A stretch of 64,000 bases of DNA from PVC group bacterium (lineage in GTDB: Bacteria > Verrucomicrobiota > Kiritimatiellia > CAIKKV01): the NCBI GenBank assembly GCA_945898015.1, contig CAMDGM010000015.1, positions 1-64,000 of the forward strand, written 5' to 3'. A program made the translations under genes and the position numbers. The notes under the pieces were generated by a model. It did not search any database. It was given only the letters and a program-made list of their open reading frames with translations, and had not been told where the DNA came from. Shown here piece by piece: positions 17,321 to 25,465 of the stretch (its first letter is position 1; each line of letters opens with the position of its first letter).

Positions 17321-20300
17321 TCCGGCTCGGGAAGGGGCGGCAGTCCCACCGCCTTGCGCAAGGCCGGCGTTTCCTCCCAGACAATGGCGGCGGCGTTCGT
17401 GAACACGCTATCAAAACTCACCATGCGGTTGCTGGCAAACGCATAGGAATACGGAGTCATCTGCATGGGCCATTCCGCTTGGGTGGGCGGGAACAGGCCG
17501 TGCAGGACCGTCACCTCCCGGACCTTTGAGACGACGGTGTCGGGAGTCGACTCCACGGCCAGCACGCAGAGGTCCGAGGTTTCCAGCTGCTTCCGCATAT
17601 CCGCCAGCCAGGCCGCGGACGGCATCTCGCCAAAGACCAGCACATACCCGTTGAAATGATATTGCTCGGCCGTCTTCACCATCCAGTCGCCCGTGAGCTT
17701 CGAGTTGTACCCCAGGTAGATCGCGGGCATCAGCCGTTTCCGGTGATACTGGGTGAACATGCGGATAAAGTTGAGCTCCGGGCCGGGCACGCCGACAAAG
17801 CCGTCCGTGGATTGCCGGAACCACGGCGGACAAACCGCCGCCAAGGTCCGCATGCCATCCTTCAATTCGTCCAGCAACCGGTCGCCGTCCTTCAGCGCAC
17901 GCTGGTTGGGAACAGCCAGAAGAATCGGCAGAGGCCCGGCTGAAAGACCCTTGATCACCACCTGGGCCTGGCCGGGCACGGGCGAGAAGGGGGAAAGGCC
18001 CCACCACCCGTTCATCAGATCGGGCGGAATGGTCACCGGCGCGTCGAACATCGGCTTGCCGTCCAGGTATCCCATGGCGCCATCCCCCACCACCTCCAGC
18101 CGCAGGGTGAAGGCCCGTTCCGGGAAGCGCCAGAGCTTGACTTCGTTCGCGAGCAGGTTCCCGTCCTTCCACACCTGGAGATAGAGCCCGGTCCGTTCGA
18201 AGCCAAACCGGATCATCGTCGTCGGCCCGCGCCGGGCGTACAGCCAGAAGAAGCCGTGCACGTCCTCGAGCGTGCTCTCAATGAAGGCATTTCGCAGCCC
18301 TTCCGAGCCGCACAGCCGCAGAAAGGCTTCCGTCTGGGAGCCTTCCGCGCGCAAGTACAGCCGCCCCATGCGGGTCGGAATCTCGCCGCTGGAGCTGATC
18401 CAGTTGTCAGACACCTTCCCTTCCTCGATCAGGTTCTCGACGAGCTTCTTCTCCGGCGGCAGCATCCTGGAATACCGCTTCCGAATCTTCAAGTCAGGAT
18501 CGTTCTTGGCGGTCTCCTGGATAAACGGCATCAGAATGCCCGCCTCGGGCGAGGACAGCAACTCCGACGAGGTCATCAGATCGGCAAACGCCTCCTTGTG
18601 CATCACGCCGGTGCCCACGCCCTGGATCCGGCGCATGTTCTCGAAGCGCTCGGACGGAACCTCCGCCAACAGCTGGTACCGGATCAACGCCTTGAGGTCG
18701 TCCGGCTTTTCGGCAATCGCGTGCCTCACCAGCTCCCGGGCTTCATCCCGCCGGTTGTGCCGGTTCAGCCAGTCCGACTGGGCCAGCAGCACGTCCGTGT
18801 TCTGGGGGAACATCCTGGCGTACAGGTTCAGCGCCACACGGGCCTCTTCCGCCCGGTTCATGTTGTCCAGCAGGGCCGCCCGACGCAAGGCCAGCTCGAT
18901 CTGCCCCATGTTTTCCTTCAGGCTGAGATCGTAGTACTCCAGCGCCTTGTCCAGATCCTGCAGCCGAAGATGCACGTCGCCGATCAGCATGAACGTTTCG
19001 GGACTGTGAGGCGAAAGCTGCAGCCACTGCCCCCAGCAGCGAAGCGCCTCGTCGTAATCCCCCACCCCGAAGGCGTTGAACCCGAGCTGCCGCAACATCT
19101 CGATCTGCACGTCCTTCGAATATTTCCGGTTCGTCTCCGAGATCCCCGTCACCTCGTAATACAGGGACAGATCCAGGTCGTAAGGCGGATCCGGCACCTG
19201 CTGGATCGTCATCACCTGGTTGGTGAACGTCTTCGAATCCTGAAGCAGCGCGGAGTTGGGCGCGGTCACCAGTCGCACCTCGGGCACCAGCTCCAGAATG
19301 GTGGGGAACGTGATCGAGCGCTCCAGCACGCTGGGGAAACGGACCAGAAACCGCAGGCCCAGGGGCGACATGGCATCCGCGACCTGCTTGACCCACTGGG
19401 TAACCTTGGTGATGTACGGGCGCTCAAGAGGCGACAGGTCCAGGAAAAGCCCGTCGTAATTCCCCTGCCGAAGCTCCTCGACCAGCCGCGCGGGCTGAAG
19501 ACGATCCAGCCCCGCCTCGCTTTCGACCGTGATCGCGGGATAAATGGCGAACCGGTACACATTGGCCAGGTTGCGCAGGATATAGAAATCCTCGCTGGGA
19601 TGCACCTGGAGCCCATTCTGCGTCACTTCCGCCCAGGGCGGAGCGAGGTAGGTCATCTCGTCCGCATGATGGTTGATCCACCAGGCCAGATAAGGCCCGC
19701 GGTTCATGGCTGGCCGCCACTTGACGACCTGGTCCACCTGGTTGACGACCGACAGATCAAGGATGTCCACGCGGGCCTTCGCTATTTCCGGCGACCAGAT
19801 GCTGAGCCCGAGCATGCCGGGATCGGATTGACCGCGAAGGCGGATCGCCGCCTGGGTCACCAGTTCCCCGTTGATCCGCACGAAGCACAAGTTGTCGCGC
19901 AACGTGATGTCCATGACGCAAAGCCCGTTCGTCGGAATGAGGACATTGGCCGAGGCCAGCGTGAACGCGTCAATCCCCGAAAACTTCTGCCGCACCCAGA
20001 CATGCCCCCCGGTGTCCAAGCCCACATTAATGTGCGATTCCCCGCCAGGATCCGCCCGCAGGTAACAGGCAAACTGGCCGTCGTGCAACTTGAATTCGAT
20101 GTGGGTCTTATAGTTCTGGAGCAGATCGCTGCCCGCCAGCCAGACCTTGGCGCCAGTCGTGTTGGTGCCGGCCTGCAGTTCAAGCCGGTTGGCCACGGGG
20201 GTGGACATCCCCCATTCATTCACCCACGCCGTGTTGAGCGTGCCCGCAAAATCCCTGAATTCATGCCGGACCGGCCAGCTCCGCTCCAGGCGCGTCAGCA

Positions 20301-21225
20301 GCTCCTCAGGACTCCAGCGGGGATTCACCAGAAGGCGGTTGAGATGCCGGGGCGGGCTGTGGATCGTGTTGAGCGCCATGGGGCCCTGCAAGAAGCCCAA
20401 GTCGAAATATTTGCCGGCCAAATCCAGGTTCATCCGCCGAGTCAGAAGCGCCCGGCTGTCATACTGGCCGAAATCCCCGTAAGGAAACGCATACGCCAGC
20501 GGCTTGTCCCCGGTCTGCCGCACAATCTCGTCGTAATTCGCCTTCACATCCGACTCGATTCGACGCCCGAACTCCTCCGGCGTTTCATACCGGTGCTCCT
20601 TCTCAATCCACATCGGCGTGGACATGAAATTACCAAGCCGTCCCAAGGGGTTTGCCGGAATCTGTTGGAAAGCATTGTCGCCCTCCCCCCCGATCTCCCA
20701 GGTCTTGGACAGGATCATGTCCTTGATGTAAGGCCACCGAAGCGCCGAGGGATCCTCGTCCCGGATCGGCTTGGTCCAGATGAACATCACGGCCTTCCAG
20801 CGGTTCTGGCGCATAATTTGGCGCGTCTCGAAATACGAACTTTTCCGGGACTGTTCGAACGTCGTCAGGACGGCCTTGCGCGGCAACGGCTTCCCCTCGT
20901 AATAGAACGCGCGCACCTCCGACAACCCGATCGGCACATAGCCATTCTTGCGAAGCAGTTTAAGCTGCGCGTCGAACTGGTCCGGCGACACCTCGTTAGA
21001 CCGGTCCGACACCCCCTCATAGGCGAGGGCGACAAACGACATGGCGTCGATCGGATCGGACGACACCTTGGGCTGGTAGAGATAGCGGCTGGTCAATGCC
21101 TTGACGGGAGTCCAGAGGGCCATAATCAGCAGGAAAGCCGCCAGGAACATCAGCCAGGTCTGGTTCGCGCCCGGCTTGGACGCGCGGTCGCGCCCGCTCC
21201 CTGTGCCCGGATTAGATGTGCTCAT
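17311..21225 (-). CDS. Giant membrane-anchored NodB-like / LamG-like / TPR exopolysaccharide protein
   Basis: The 1304-residue protein has an N-terminal membrane segment (about 24-42, WLMFLAAFLLIMALWTPV) and then a degenerate NodB-like domain. VLTTFEQS stands where TFDDG is expected, while LAYAFPYGDFGQYD is kept. A LamG-like beta sandwich (about 345-500), a TIM-barrel-like stretch around GNYDGLFLDLSPLERPY (about 590), TPR repeats (about 740-860) and a second LamG-like region (about 960-1100) follow. NodB plus a glycosidase-like domain recalls PgaB. It overlaps the upstream GT2 gene by 4 bp (ATGA), which fixes the start at 21225. It is probably a periplasmic glycan-handling scaffold rather than an active deacetylase. 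Confidence 0.8.
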   Translation of the reverse strand: MSTSNPGTGSGRDRASKPGANQTWLMFLAAFLLIMALWTPVKALTSRYLYQPKVSSDPIDAMSFVALAYEGVSDRSNEVSPDQFDAQLKLLRKNGYVPIGLSEVRAFYYEGKPLPRKAVLTTFEQSRKSSYFETRQIMRQNRWKAVMFIWTKPIRDEDPSALRWPYIKDMILSKTWEIGGEGDNAFQQIPANPLGRLGNFMSTPMWIEKEHRYETPEEFGRRIESDVKANYDEIVRQTGDKPLAYAFPYGDFGQYDSRALLTRRMNLDLAGKYFDLGFLQGPMALNTIHSPPRHLNRLLVNPRWSPEELLTRLERSWPVRHEFRDFAGTLNTAWVNEWGMSTPVANRLELQAGTNTTGAKVWLAGSDLLQNYKTHIEFKLHDGQFACYLRADPGGESHINVGLDTGGHVWVRQKFSGIDAFTLASANVLIPTNGLCVMDITLRDNLCFVRINGELVTQAAIRLRGQSDPGMLGLSIWSPEIAKARVDILDLSVVNQVDQVVKWRPAMNRGPYLAWWINHHADEMTYLAPPWAEVTQNGLQVHPSEDFYILRNLANVYRFAIYPAITVESEAGLDRLQPARLVEELRQGNYDGLFLDLSPLERPYITKVTQWVKQVADAMSPLGLRFLVRFPSVLERSITFPTILELVPEVRLVTAPNSALLQDSKTFTNQVMTIQQVPDPPYDLDLSLYYEVTGISETNRKYSKDVQIEMLRQLGFNAFGVGDYDEALRCWGQWLQLSPHSPETFMLIGDVHLRLQDLDKALEYYDLSLKENMGQIELALRRAALLDNMNRAEEARVALNLYARMFPQNTDVLLAQSDWLNRHNRRDEARELVRHAIAEKPDDLKALIRYQLLAEVPSERFENMRRIQGVGTGVMHKEAFADLMTSSELLSSPEAGILMPFIQETAKNDPDLKIRKRYSRMLPPEKKLVENLIEEGKVSDNWISSSGEIPTRMGRLYLRAEGSQTEAFLRLCGSEGLRNAFIESTLEDVHGFFWLYARRGPTTMIRFGFERTGLYLQVWKDGNLLANEVKLWRFPERAFTLRLEVVGDGAMGYLDGKPMFDAPVTIPPDLMNGWWGLSPFSPVPGQAQVVIKGLSAGPLPILLAVPNQRALKDGDRLLDELKDGMRTLAAVCPPWFRQSTDGFVGVPGPELNFIRMFTQYHRKRLMPAIYLGYNSKLTGDWMVKTAEQYHFNGYVLVFGEMPSAAWLADMRKQLETSDLCVLAVESTPDTVVSKVREVTVLHGLFPPTQAEWPMQMTPYSYAFASNRMVSFDSVFTNAAAIVWEETPALRKAVGLPPLPEPDQK

Positions 21226-22733
21226 CGGGTTCCCCACTTTTTACCTTTTAATGTCAACAGCGCCCAGTAAATCTGCCATCCGAAAAATCCGATGTAGGTC
21301 AGCGTGAAAACAAACCCCGTCCACCAATGCCGGCGGCCCGTTTTCTGCAGGAAGTGCAGGGTCCAGACCATCGTGATCGCCATGACGCCGATCACGTAGG
21401 ACATCGTCATGGCCGAACTCATCAGCGGAGTGACGACCAACGCCTGAAAGATAACGAAAGGCTCGCTCAGCGGCAAGAACATCATGATGTACCAGGAGAG
21501 CGAGGGAATCGGATGCTTCTTCCACATGAACAGCGACGTCTTGACAATCTCGCGCAGGTAGGAGCGCATCCATCGGGCCTGCTGGCGCACATACACTTTC
21601 CATTTGTCCGGGGCGGAGGTCGTGGCCAACGCCTCGTCATCGTACAAAATCCGGTAATCCCTCAACACCAGATTGGTCAAGCTCCGGTCATCCGCGAAAT
21701 TGCCGTATTCCCCCCACACCTTCGCGTTCAGCCACTCATCCAGGACGTGCAACACGCAGATCCGCCGATAGGCCGAAAAACAGCCGGGCAGGCAGCTCAC
21801 GCAGCCATGCACGCTCTCCGCGGCTTTCATGATTTTGTAGGAAAAGAAATACCGGACGTCCTGCATGCGGGTCAGCAGGTTGACATCCGTATTTTCGACA
21901 TCACAATGACCCGACACCCCGCCCACCGTCGGATCCACAAACCCCTGCACCAGCTTGCGCAAGGCGCCCGGAAAGATAAAGGTGTCGGAGTCCACGCAAA
22001 CCAGGATTTTACCCCGGGACATCAGCGTCGCCACCGCCCAGCCGTGGCACAGCCCCCGGTTCTTCTCGAAATCCACCACCACCAGGTTCGGGTGCCGGCT
22101 CTGGGCCTTCAACATTTCCGACAGCGTGTTATCCGTGGATCCGTCGTTGACCGCCACCACCTCCAGCTTGGCGTCCGGATACCCCGAATCGAAAATCTGG
22201 TCCAGCGCCCGGCCAATATCCCGCCCTTCGTTCATACACGGCACAATCACACTGATGGTAGGCTCAAACCCCGTGTCGAGCGGAGCCTGATAAAAGGCCG
22301 CAATGATGAAGCGGGATAGAATGAAAATACCGGCCACCAGGGAATACAAATTCACCAGCGGCGCGTACCAATAATTCTCCACGTTGGTCACCTGGACAAA
22401 CACGGCCCAGGCCAGCAGCAAGGTGCCCACCCCGGCCGCGGAAAAGACCAGCAGCTTGCCGGGCTTGCGATACAGCCGGCCGTATCGCTCCTGGTGATTG
22501 CCCTCCGCCATCGAGGGGGTAAGCGGCATCACCTCAAAAGGAGTCCGGACTTGCGCCGCCCGGCAATACGGGCAAACCGTCGGCGGAGGCGTGGCAATCA
22601 CATTCACGGAAATATGGCAATTCGCACAGTGACATTTTATACCATGCGACCTGGGCAAGGCTCTTTCGGGAAATTCCCTCGCCTCCCCTTCTTCGTCCCG
22701 CAGATCCCGTTCCACCACGTCCTTTTCAGACAT
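21222..22733 (-). CDS. Processive family 2 glycosyltransferase (PgaC/BcsA-like) with N-terminal zinc ribbon
   Basis: The 503-residue polysaccharide synthase begins with a cytoplasmic Zn-ribbon-like motif, CHCANC then CPYC (about residues 34-57). Two membrane segments precede the GT-A domain, which has VNDGSTDN, DSD in CVDSDTF, the acceptor-site FADDRSLT and QQARWMRS (the QxxRW signature of processive synthases). Three or four more membrane segments close the protein. It should polymerise a UDP-sugar and extrude it through its own channel; UDP-GlcNAc is suggested by the Pga-like neighbours. No PilZ domain is present. It is the first gene of the minus-strand arm. Confidence 0.9.
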   Translation of the reverse strand: MSEKDVVERDLRDEEGEAREFPERALPRSHGIKCHCANCHISVNVIATPPPTVCPYCRAAQVRTPFEVMPLTPSMAEGNHQERYGRLYRKPGKLLVFSAAGVGTLLLAWAVFVQVTNVENYWYAPLVNLYSLVAGIFILSRFIIAAFYQAPLDTGFEPTISVIVPCMNEGRDIGRALDQIFDSGYPDAKLEVVAVNDGSTDNTLSEMLKAQSRHPNLVVVDFEKNRGLCHGWAVATLMSRGKILVCVDSDTFIFPGALRKLVQGFVDPTVGGVSGHCDVENTDVNLLTRMQDVRYFFSYKIMKAAESVHGCVSCLPGCFSAYRRICVLHVLDEWLNAKVWGEYGNFADDRSLTNLVLRDYRILYDDEALATTSAPDKWKVYVRQQARWMRSYLREIVKTSLFMWKKHPIPSLSWYIMMFLPLSEPFVIFQALVVTPLMSSAMTMSYVIGVMAITMVWTLHFLQKTGRRHWWTGFVFTLTYIGFFGWQIYWALLTLKGKKWGTR

Positions 22734-22903
22734 TGGCCACCCTGTCGCTTAATATAATAGTACAGGCCCTGATCATTCCCTAAATTACACGCAAGATATT
22801 TCGAATATTACCCCACAAAATAGAGATTGATCAAGATTCATTTATTTAATATAAACAAAACGGTTGTGCTATAAATATCCAGTTTGCCTGCCTTGAGGAA
22901 TTT
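22734..22903. promoter_or_regulatory. AT-rich divergent promoter region
   Basis: This 170-bp gap is much more AT-rich than the coding DNA. On the plus strand TGCTATAAAT (22868-22877) is an extended -10 for the response-regulator operon, with GAGGA before the start codon. On the minus strand TATATT (22751-22756) may be the -10 for the GT2 gene. No clear -35 box is seen in either direction. Confidence 0.45.
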
Positions 22904-23263
22904 ATGCGTAAACTTCTCGTAATTGACGACGACGAAAACGTCCGCCACTATTTTGAATCCCTTCTGGGGCGGCTCGGATACGAAGTGGTATTGGCCTCGA
23001 ACGGCAAGGATGGTCTCGCCGCCGCCGCCAATCCCGAAATCGAGCTCGTGATCTCCGACCTGATCATGCCCGGCGCGCCCATGGGCATCGACCTGATCCG
23101 CGAGATCCGGAAAGTCCGTCCACAATGCCCGATCGTTGTTATTTCAGGCGAGGGCGACAGCCAAACCGTCGAGGACTGCAACACCCTCGGAGTTACCGAA
23201 TTTCTGACCAAGCCCTTTGAAATTGGATTCATCCGGGACATCCTGAAACGTTTGGTGATCTAG
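22904..23263 (+). CDS. Stand-alone response regulator receiver (CheY-like)
   Basis: The 119-residue protein is a receiver domain only. The acidic pocket is DDD (8-10), the phosphoacceptor is Asp52 in VISDLIMPG, Ser/Thr are in VVISGEGD, and Lys103 is in LTKPFE. There is no output domain, so it signals by protein contact. It heads an operon with a KaiC-like ATPase 23 bp downstream and sits divergently from the polysaccharide synthase. A role in controlling that locus is plausible but inferred. No histidine kinase is encoded nearby. Confidence 0.93.
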   Translation: MRKLLVIDDDENVRHYFESLLGRLGYEVVLASNGKDGLAAAANPEIELVISDLIMPGAPMGIDLIREIRKVRPQCPIVVISGEGDSQTVEDCNTLGVTEFLTKPFEIGFIRDILKRLVI

Positions 23264-23286
23264 AGTCCTGGCAGGACGGAGCCTCC

Positions 23287-24180
23287 ATGATCGATAAAAC
23301 TCTAACCGGCGTCACGTTCTTCGATGAACGGTTTGGAGGAACCTACCGCCATCGGCCTATGATTCTTTGTGGTCGGGCGGGAACCGGGAAAACCGTCTTC
23401 GCCCTCCAGTTTGTCATGCATGGCATTCTCCAGGACGAACGCTGCCTCCTTCTGTCCGCCTGGCGCGCCAACGATCTGGTCATCTTCGCCGAATCCCTCG
23501 GCTTCCCCATTTCGCAGGCTATCGACGCCGGGCGCCTGATTGTTCTCGAGTATAATCAATACGTGCCGGGCCGGGACAAGGAATGGAACATGGTTCTTCC
23601 GCCCGAAGGCTTTCTCCAACTCGAGGAAGTGATCCGCACCCAAGCCGTGCAGCGCGTGGTGCTGGACACCGTCCTGCCCTGGGTTTGCATGCGTGAACAG
23701 CATCGGCTTGACGAGCATCTCTTTTCCTTCGTCCGGGCCTTCGACCGCATGCAGGTCACCACCGTCCTGACGCTCCCGAAACCGGTCTCCCCCCTCGCGT
23801 TCCGGATTAAAAACACACTTGAAAACCTGGTGCCCGTATCCGTGACCCTGGCGCGCGAACCCAACAATCCAACCCCGCTATGGATCGTCTCCAAATACCT
23901 CGGGGAAAACCGCATCGCCGGCGGAACCCCCTATCGCATCGCCCGGGGGAGCGGAATCGAAGCAATCCCCCTCCCCGCCTCAGCCGCTTCACCGGCTCCC
24001 GCTCCGGCCCCATCGCCTGCCATCGAACCCCTTCCGGTCCGGCCGAACCACTCCGAACCGGCCATCAAGCCCGACACGCCTCCGGTAGCAGGCAAGCCCA
24101 TTAAATTCAGCTCCATCATGCCGGGCCTCGACCGTATCACACCCATCCCGGAACGCCGGAAACTTAATCGTCCCTTCTAG
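23287..24180 (+). CDS. KaiC-like RecA-superfamily ATPase, single domain
   Basis: The 297-residue protein has Walker A GRAGTGKT (about residues 29-36) and a Walker B-like strand VQRVVLDTVLP. The start of the domain (TGVTFFDERFGGTYRHRPMI) follows the KaiC/RadA-like plan. Only one ATPase domain is present, against two in KaiC. The last 75 residues are Pro/Ala-rich and probably unstructured. KaiC-like proteins in non-cyanobacteria often work with receiver proteins, and here a receiver gene is directly upstream. The exact function is unknown. Confidence 0.82.
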   Translation: MIDKTLTGVTFFDERFGGTYRHRPMILCGRAGTGKTVFALQFVMHGILQDERCLLLSAWRANDLVIFAESLGFPISQAIDAGRLIVLEYNQYVPGRDKEWNMVLPPEGFLQLEEVIRTQAVQRVVLDTVLPWVCMREQHRLDEHLFSFVRAFDRMQVTTVLTLPKPVSPLAFRIKNTLENLVPVSVTLAREPNNPTPLWIVSKYLGENRIAGGTPYRIARGSGIEAIPLPASAASPAPAPAPSPAIEPLPVRPNHSEPAIKPDTPPVAGKPIKFSSIMPGLDRITPIPERRKLNRPF

Positions 24181-24193
24181 GAATTCTGGCGCC

Positions 24194-25042
24194 ATGTATT
24201 TGGAATATTGGAATCTGAAACAGGAACCGTTCCAAAACATCACCGACATCCGGTTTGCCTATCTCTCCGAGCAACACCGGGAGGGCCTGGCCCGGATCGT
24301 TTACCTGGTGAAAAGCCGCAAACTGGGGGGTGCCCTCGTCGGCCCGTTCGGCGTCGGGAAATCCATGGTGCTCGAACTGCTGTCCGAGTATATGGCCGAC
24401 CAGCCCCAAACCCGCTTCTTTCGCTTCGACGCCCTGCCCGGCGGCGTCATGGTGCTCGCCCGCCAGATTCTGAACCAATTCGGCATTTCCAAGGAACCTG
24501 CCAGCGTGGCCGAAGCGCTCACCGCCGTGCAGGATTTCTGCCATGACCCCCGCCGGTCCTTCAACCACGGCGTCCTCATGATCGATGAAGCCCAGATGAT
24601 CCGGGACCCCGACGCCTTCGACTTCATCCACCTGCTCACCAACATCCGCCTGTCGACCAAAGAGACGCCGGGCGAATTCCCCGCCTTGACCGTGATCCTC
24701 GCCGGGCACTCCAAGCTGGCCGACGACATCAACAACCACGAGGCCCTGAAGCAACGGCTCCAGCTTCTCTGGCGCCTCGCCCCCCTGGACGAAAACCAGA
24801 CCTTTCAATACGTCCAGCATCGCATGCACGTCGCCGGAGGCGACATCTGGGCCTTCGAGGAGGGCGCGCTGGCCGAGGTGTTCCGCGGGGCCCAGGGCTT
24901 GCCCCGCATCATCAACAACATCTGCGATATCGCCCTTCTCCTCGGTCAGGCGGCCCGGCTGCCCCGGATCACCAAGGAAGTCGTGCTCCAGGCTGTCCAG
25001 GATGTCCAGGCGCCCGGACCCCCTCCACCCGATCTCGTCTAA
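24194..25042 (+). CDS. ExeA/GspA-like AAA ATPase
   Basis: The 282-residue AAA+ protein starts MYLEYWNLKQEPFQNITD, the hallmark opening of the ExeA family. Walker A is GPFGVGKS, Walker B is VLMIDEAQ, and sensor-type residues lie in VILAGHSKL. The C-terminal domain contains GLPRIINNICDIALL, also typical. ExeA helps type II secretion assembly across peptidoglycan; relatives also occur in exosortase/exopolysaccharide clusters. This copy has no membrane segment or peptidoglycan-binding domain, which favours a cytoplasmic role in the polysaccharide cluster. It lies 13 bp after the KaiC-like gene. Confidence 0.9.
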   Translation: MYLEYWNLKQEPFQNITDIRFAYLSEQHREGLARIVYLVKSRKLGGALVGPFGVGKSMVLELLSEYMADQPQTRFFRFDALPGGVMVLARQILNQFGISKEPASVAEALTAVQDFCHDPRRSFNHGVLMIDEAQMIRDPDAFDFIHLLTNIRLSTKETPGEFPALTVILAGHSKLADDINNHEALKQRLQLLWRLAPLDENQTFQYVQHRMHVAGGDIWAFEEGALAEVFRGAQGLPRIINNICDIALLLGQAARLPRITKEVVLQAVQDVQAPGPPPPDLV

Positions 25043-25060
25043 TCACTCCAGGGAGATGGC

Positions 25061-25465
25061 ATGAATCCTCTTAATTCGTTCTACAACATGTTTGGGGCCA
25101 CGGGTGTGATTGCCCTATGCCTCAGCCTGTTCTTCACTATTGTGGCCCTGATCAATGCCTGGCGGCGGAAACAACAAACAACCCCGCCCCCGGAAAAAGC
25201 CGGGCCCATCCTGATCAGCGACCCCTTCTCCGGGATGCCACTCGGGGAGCGCCCCCCGGCGCCGAATCAGTCGCCAAACCCGGCGGCCGAAGGAACCCTC
25301 CATCCCAAGCCTCAGCCCCCTCCCTCGGAAAACGAAGACAAGCCCGCCGCCGACCCCAAGACCTCCAGCCTCAAATCGGCCAAATTCTTCCGTCAACTGG
25401 ATGCACGAGGTTTGGATGTGGAACCGACCGGAACCGGGAAGCATGATGAATCCCAATGGGAATAG
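25061..25465 (+). CDS. Small membrane protein with Pro-rich cytoplasmic tail
   Basis: The 134-residue protein has one membrane segment (about 13-33, ATGVIALCLSLFFTIVALIN), a basic WRRKQQ stop-transfer stretch and a long Pro/Glu-rich tail. No known domain is recognised. It is 18 bp after the ExeA-like gene and overlaps the next gene by 23 bp. It could anchor the neighbouring ATPases at the membrane, which is inference only. Confidence 0.65.
   Translation: MNPLNSFYNMFGATGVIALCLSLFFTIVALINAWRRKQQTTPPPEKAGPILISDPFSGMPLGERPPAPNQSPNPAAEGTLHPKPQPPPSENEDKPAADPKTSSLKSAKFFRQLDARGLDVEPTGTGKHDESQWE

Noticed and set aside
18256-21270. A 1004-codon open frame on the plus strand opposite the giant NodB-like gene
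   Set aside because: It is antisense to a gene with clear domains, has an unusually high His/Arg/Gln content and no recognisable motif; long shadow frames are expected at this GC content.
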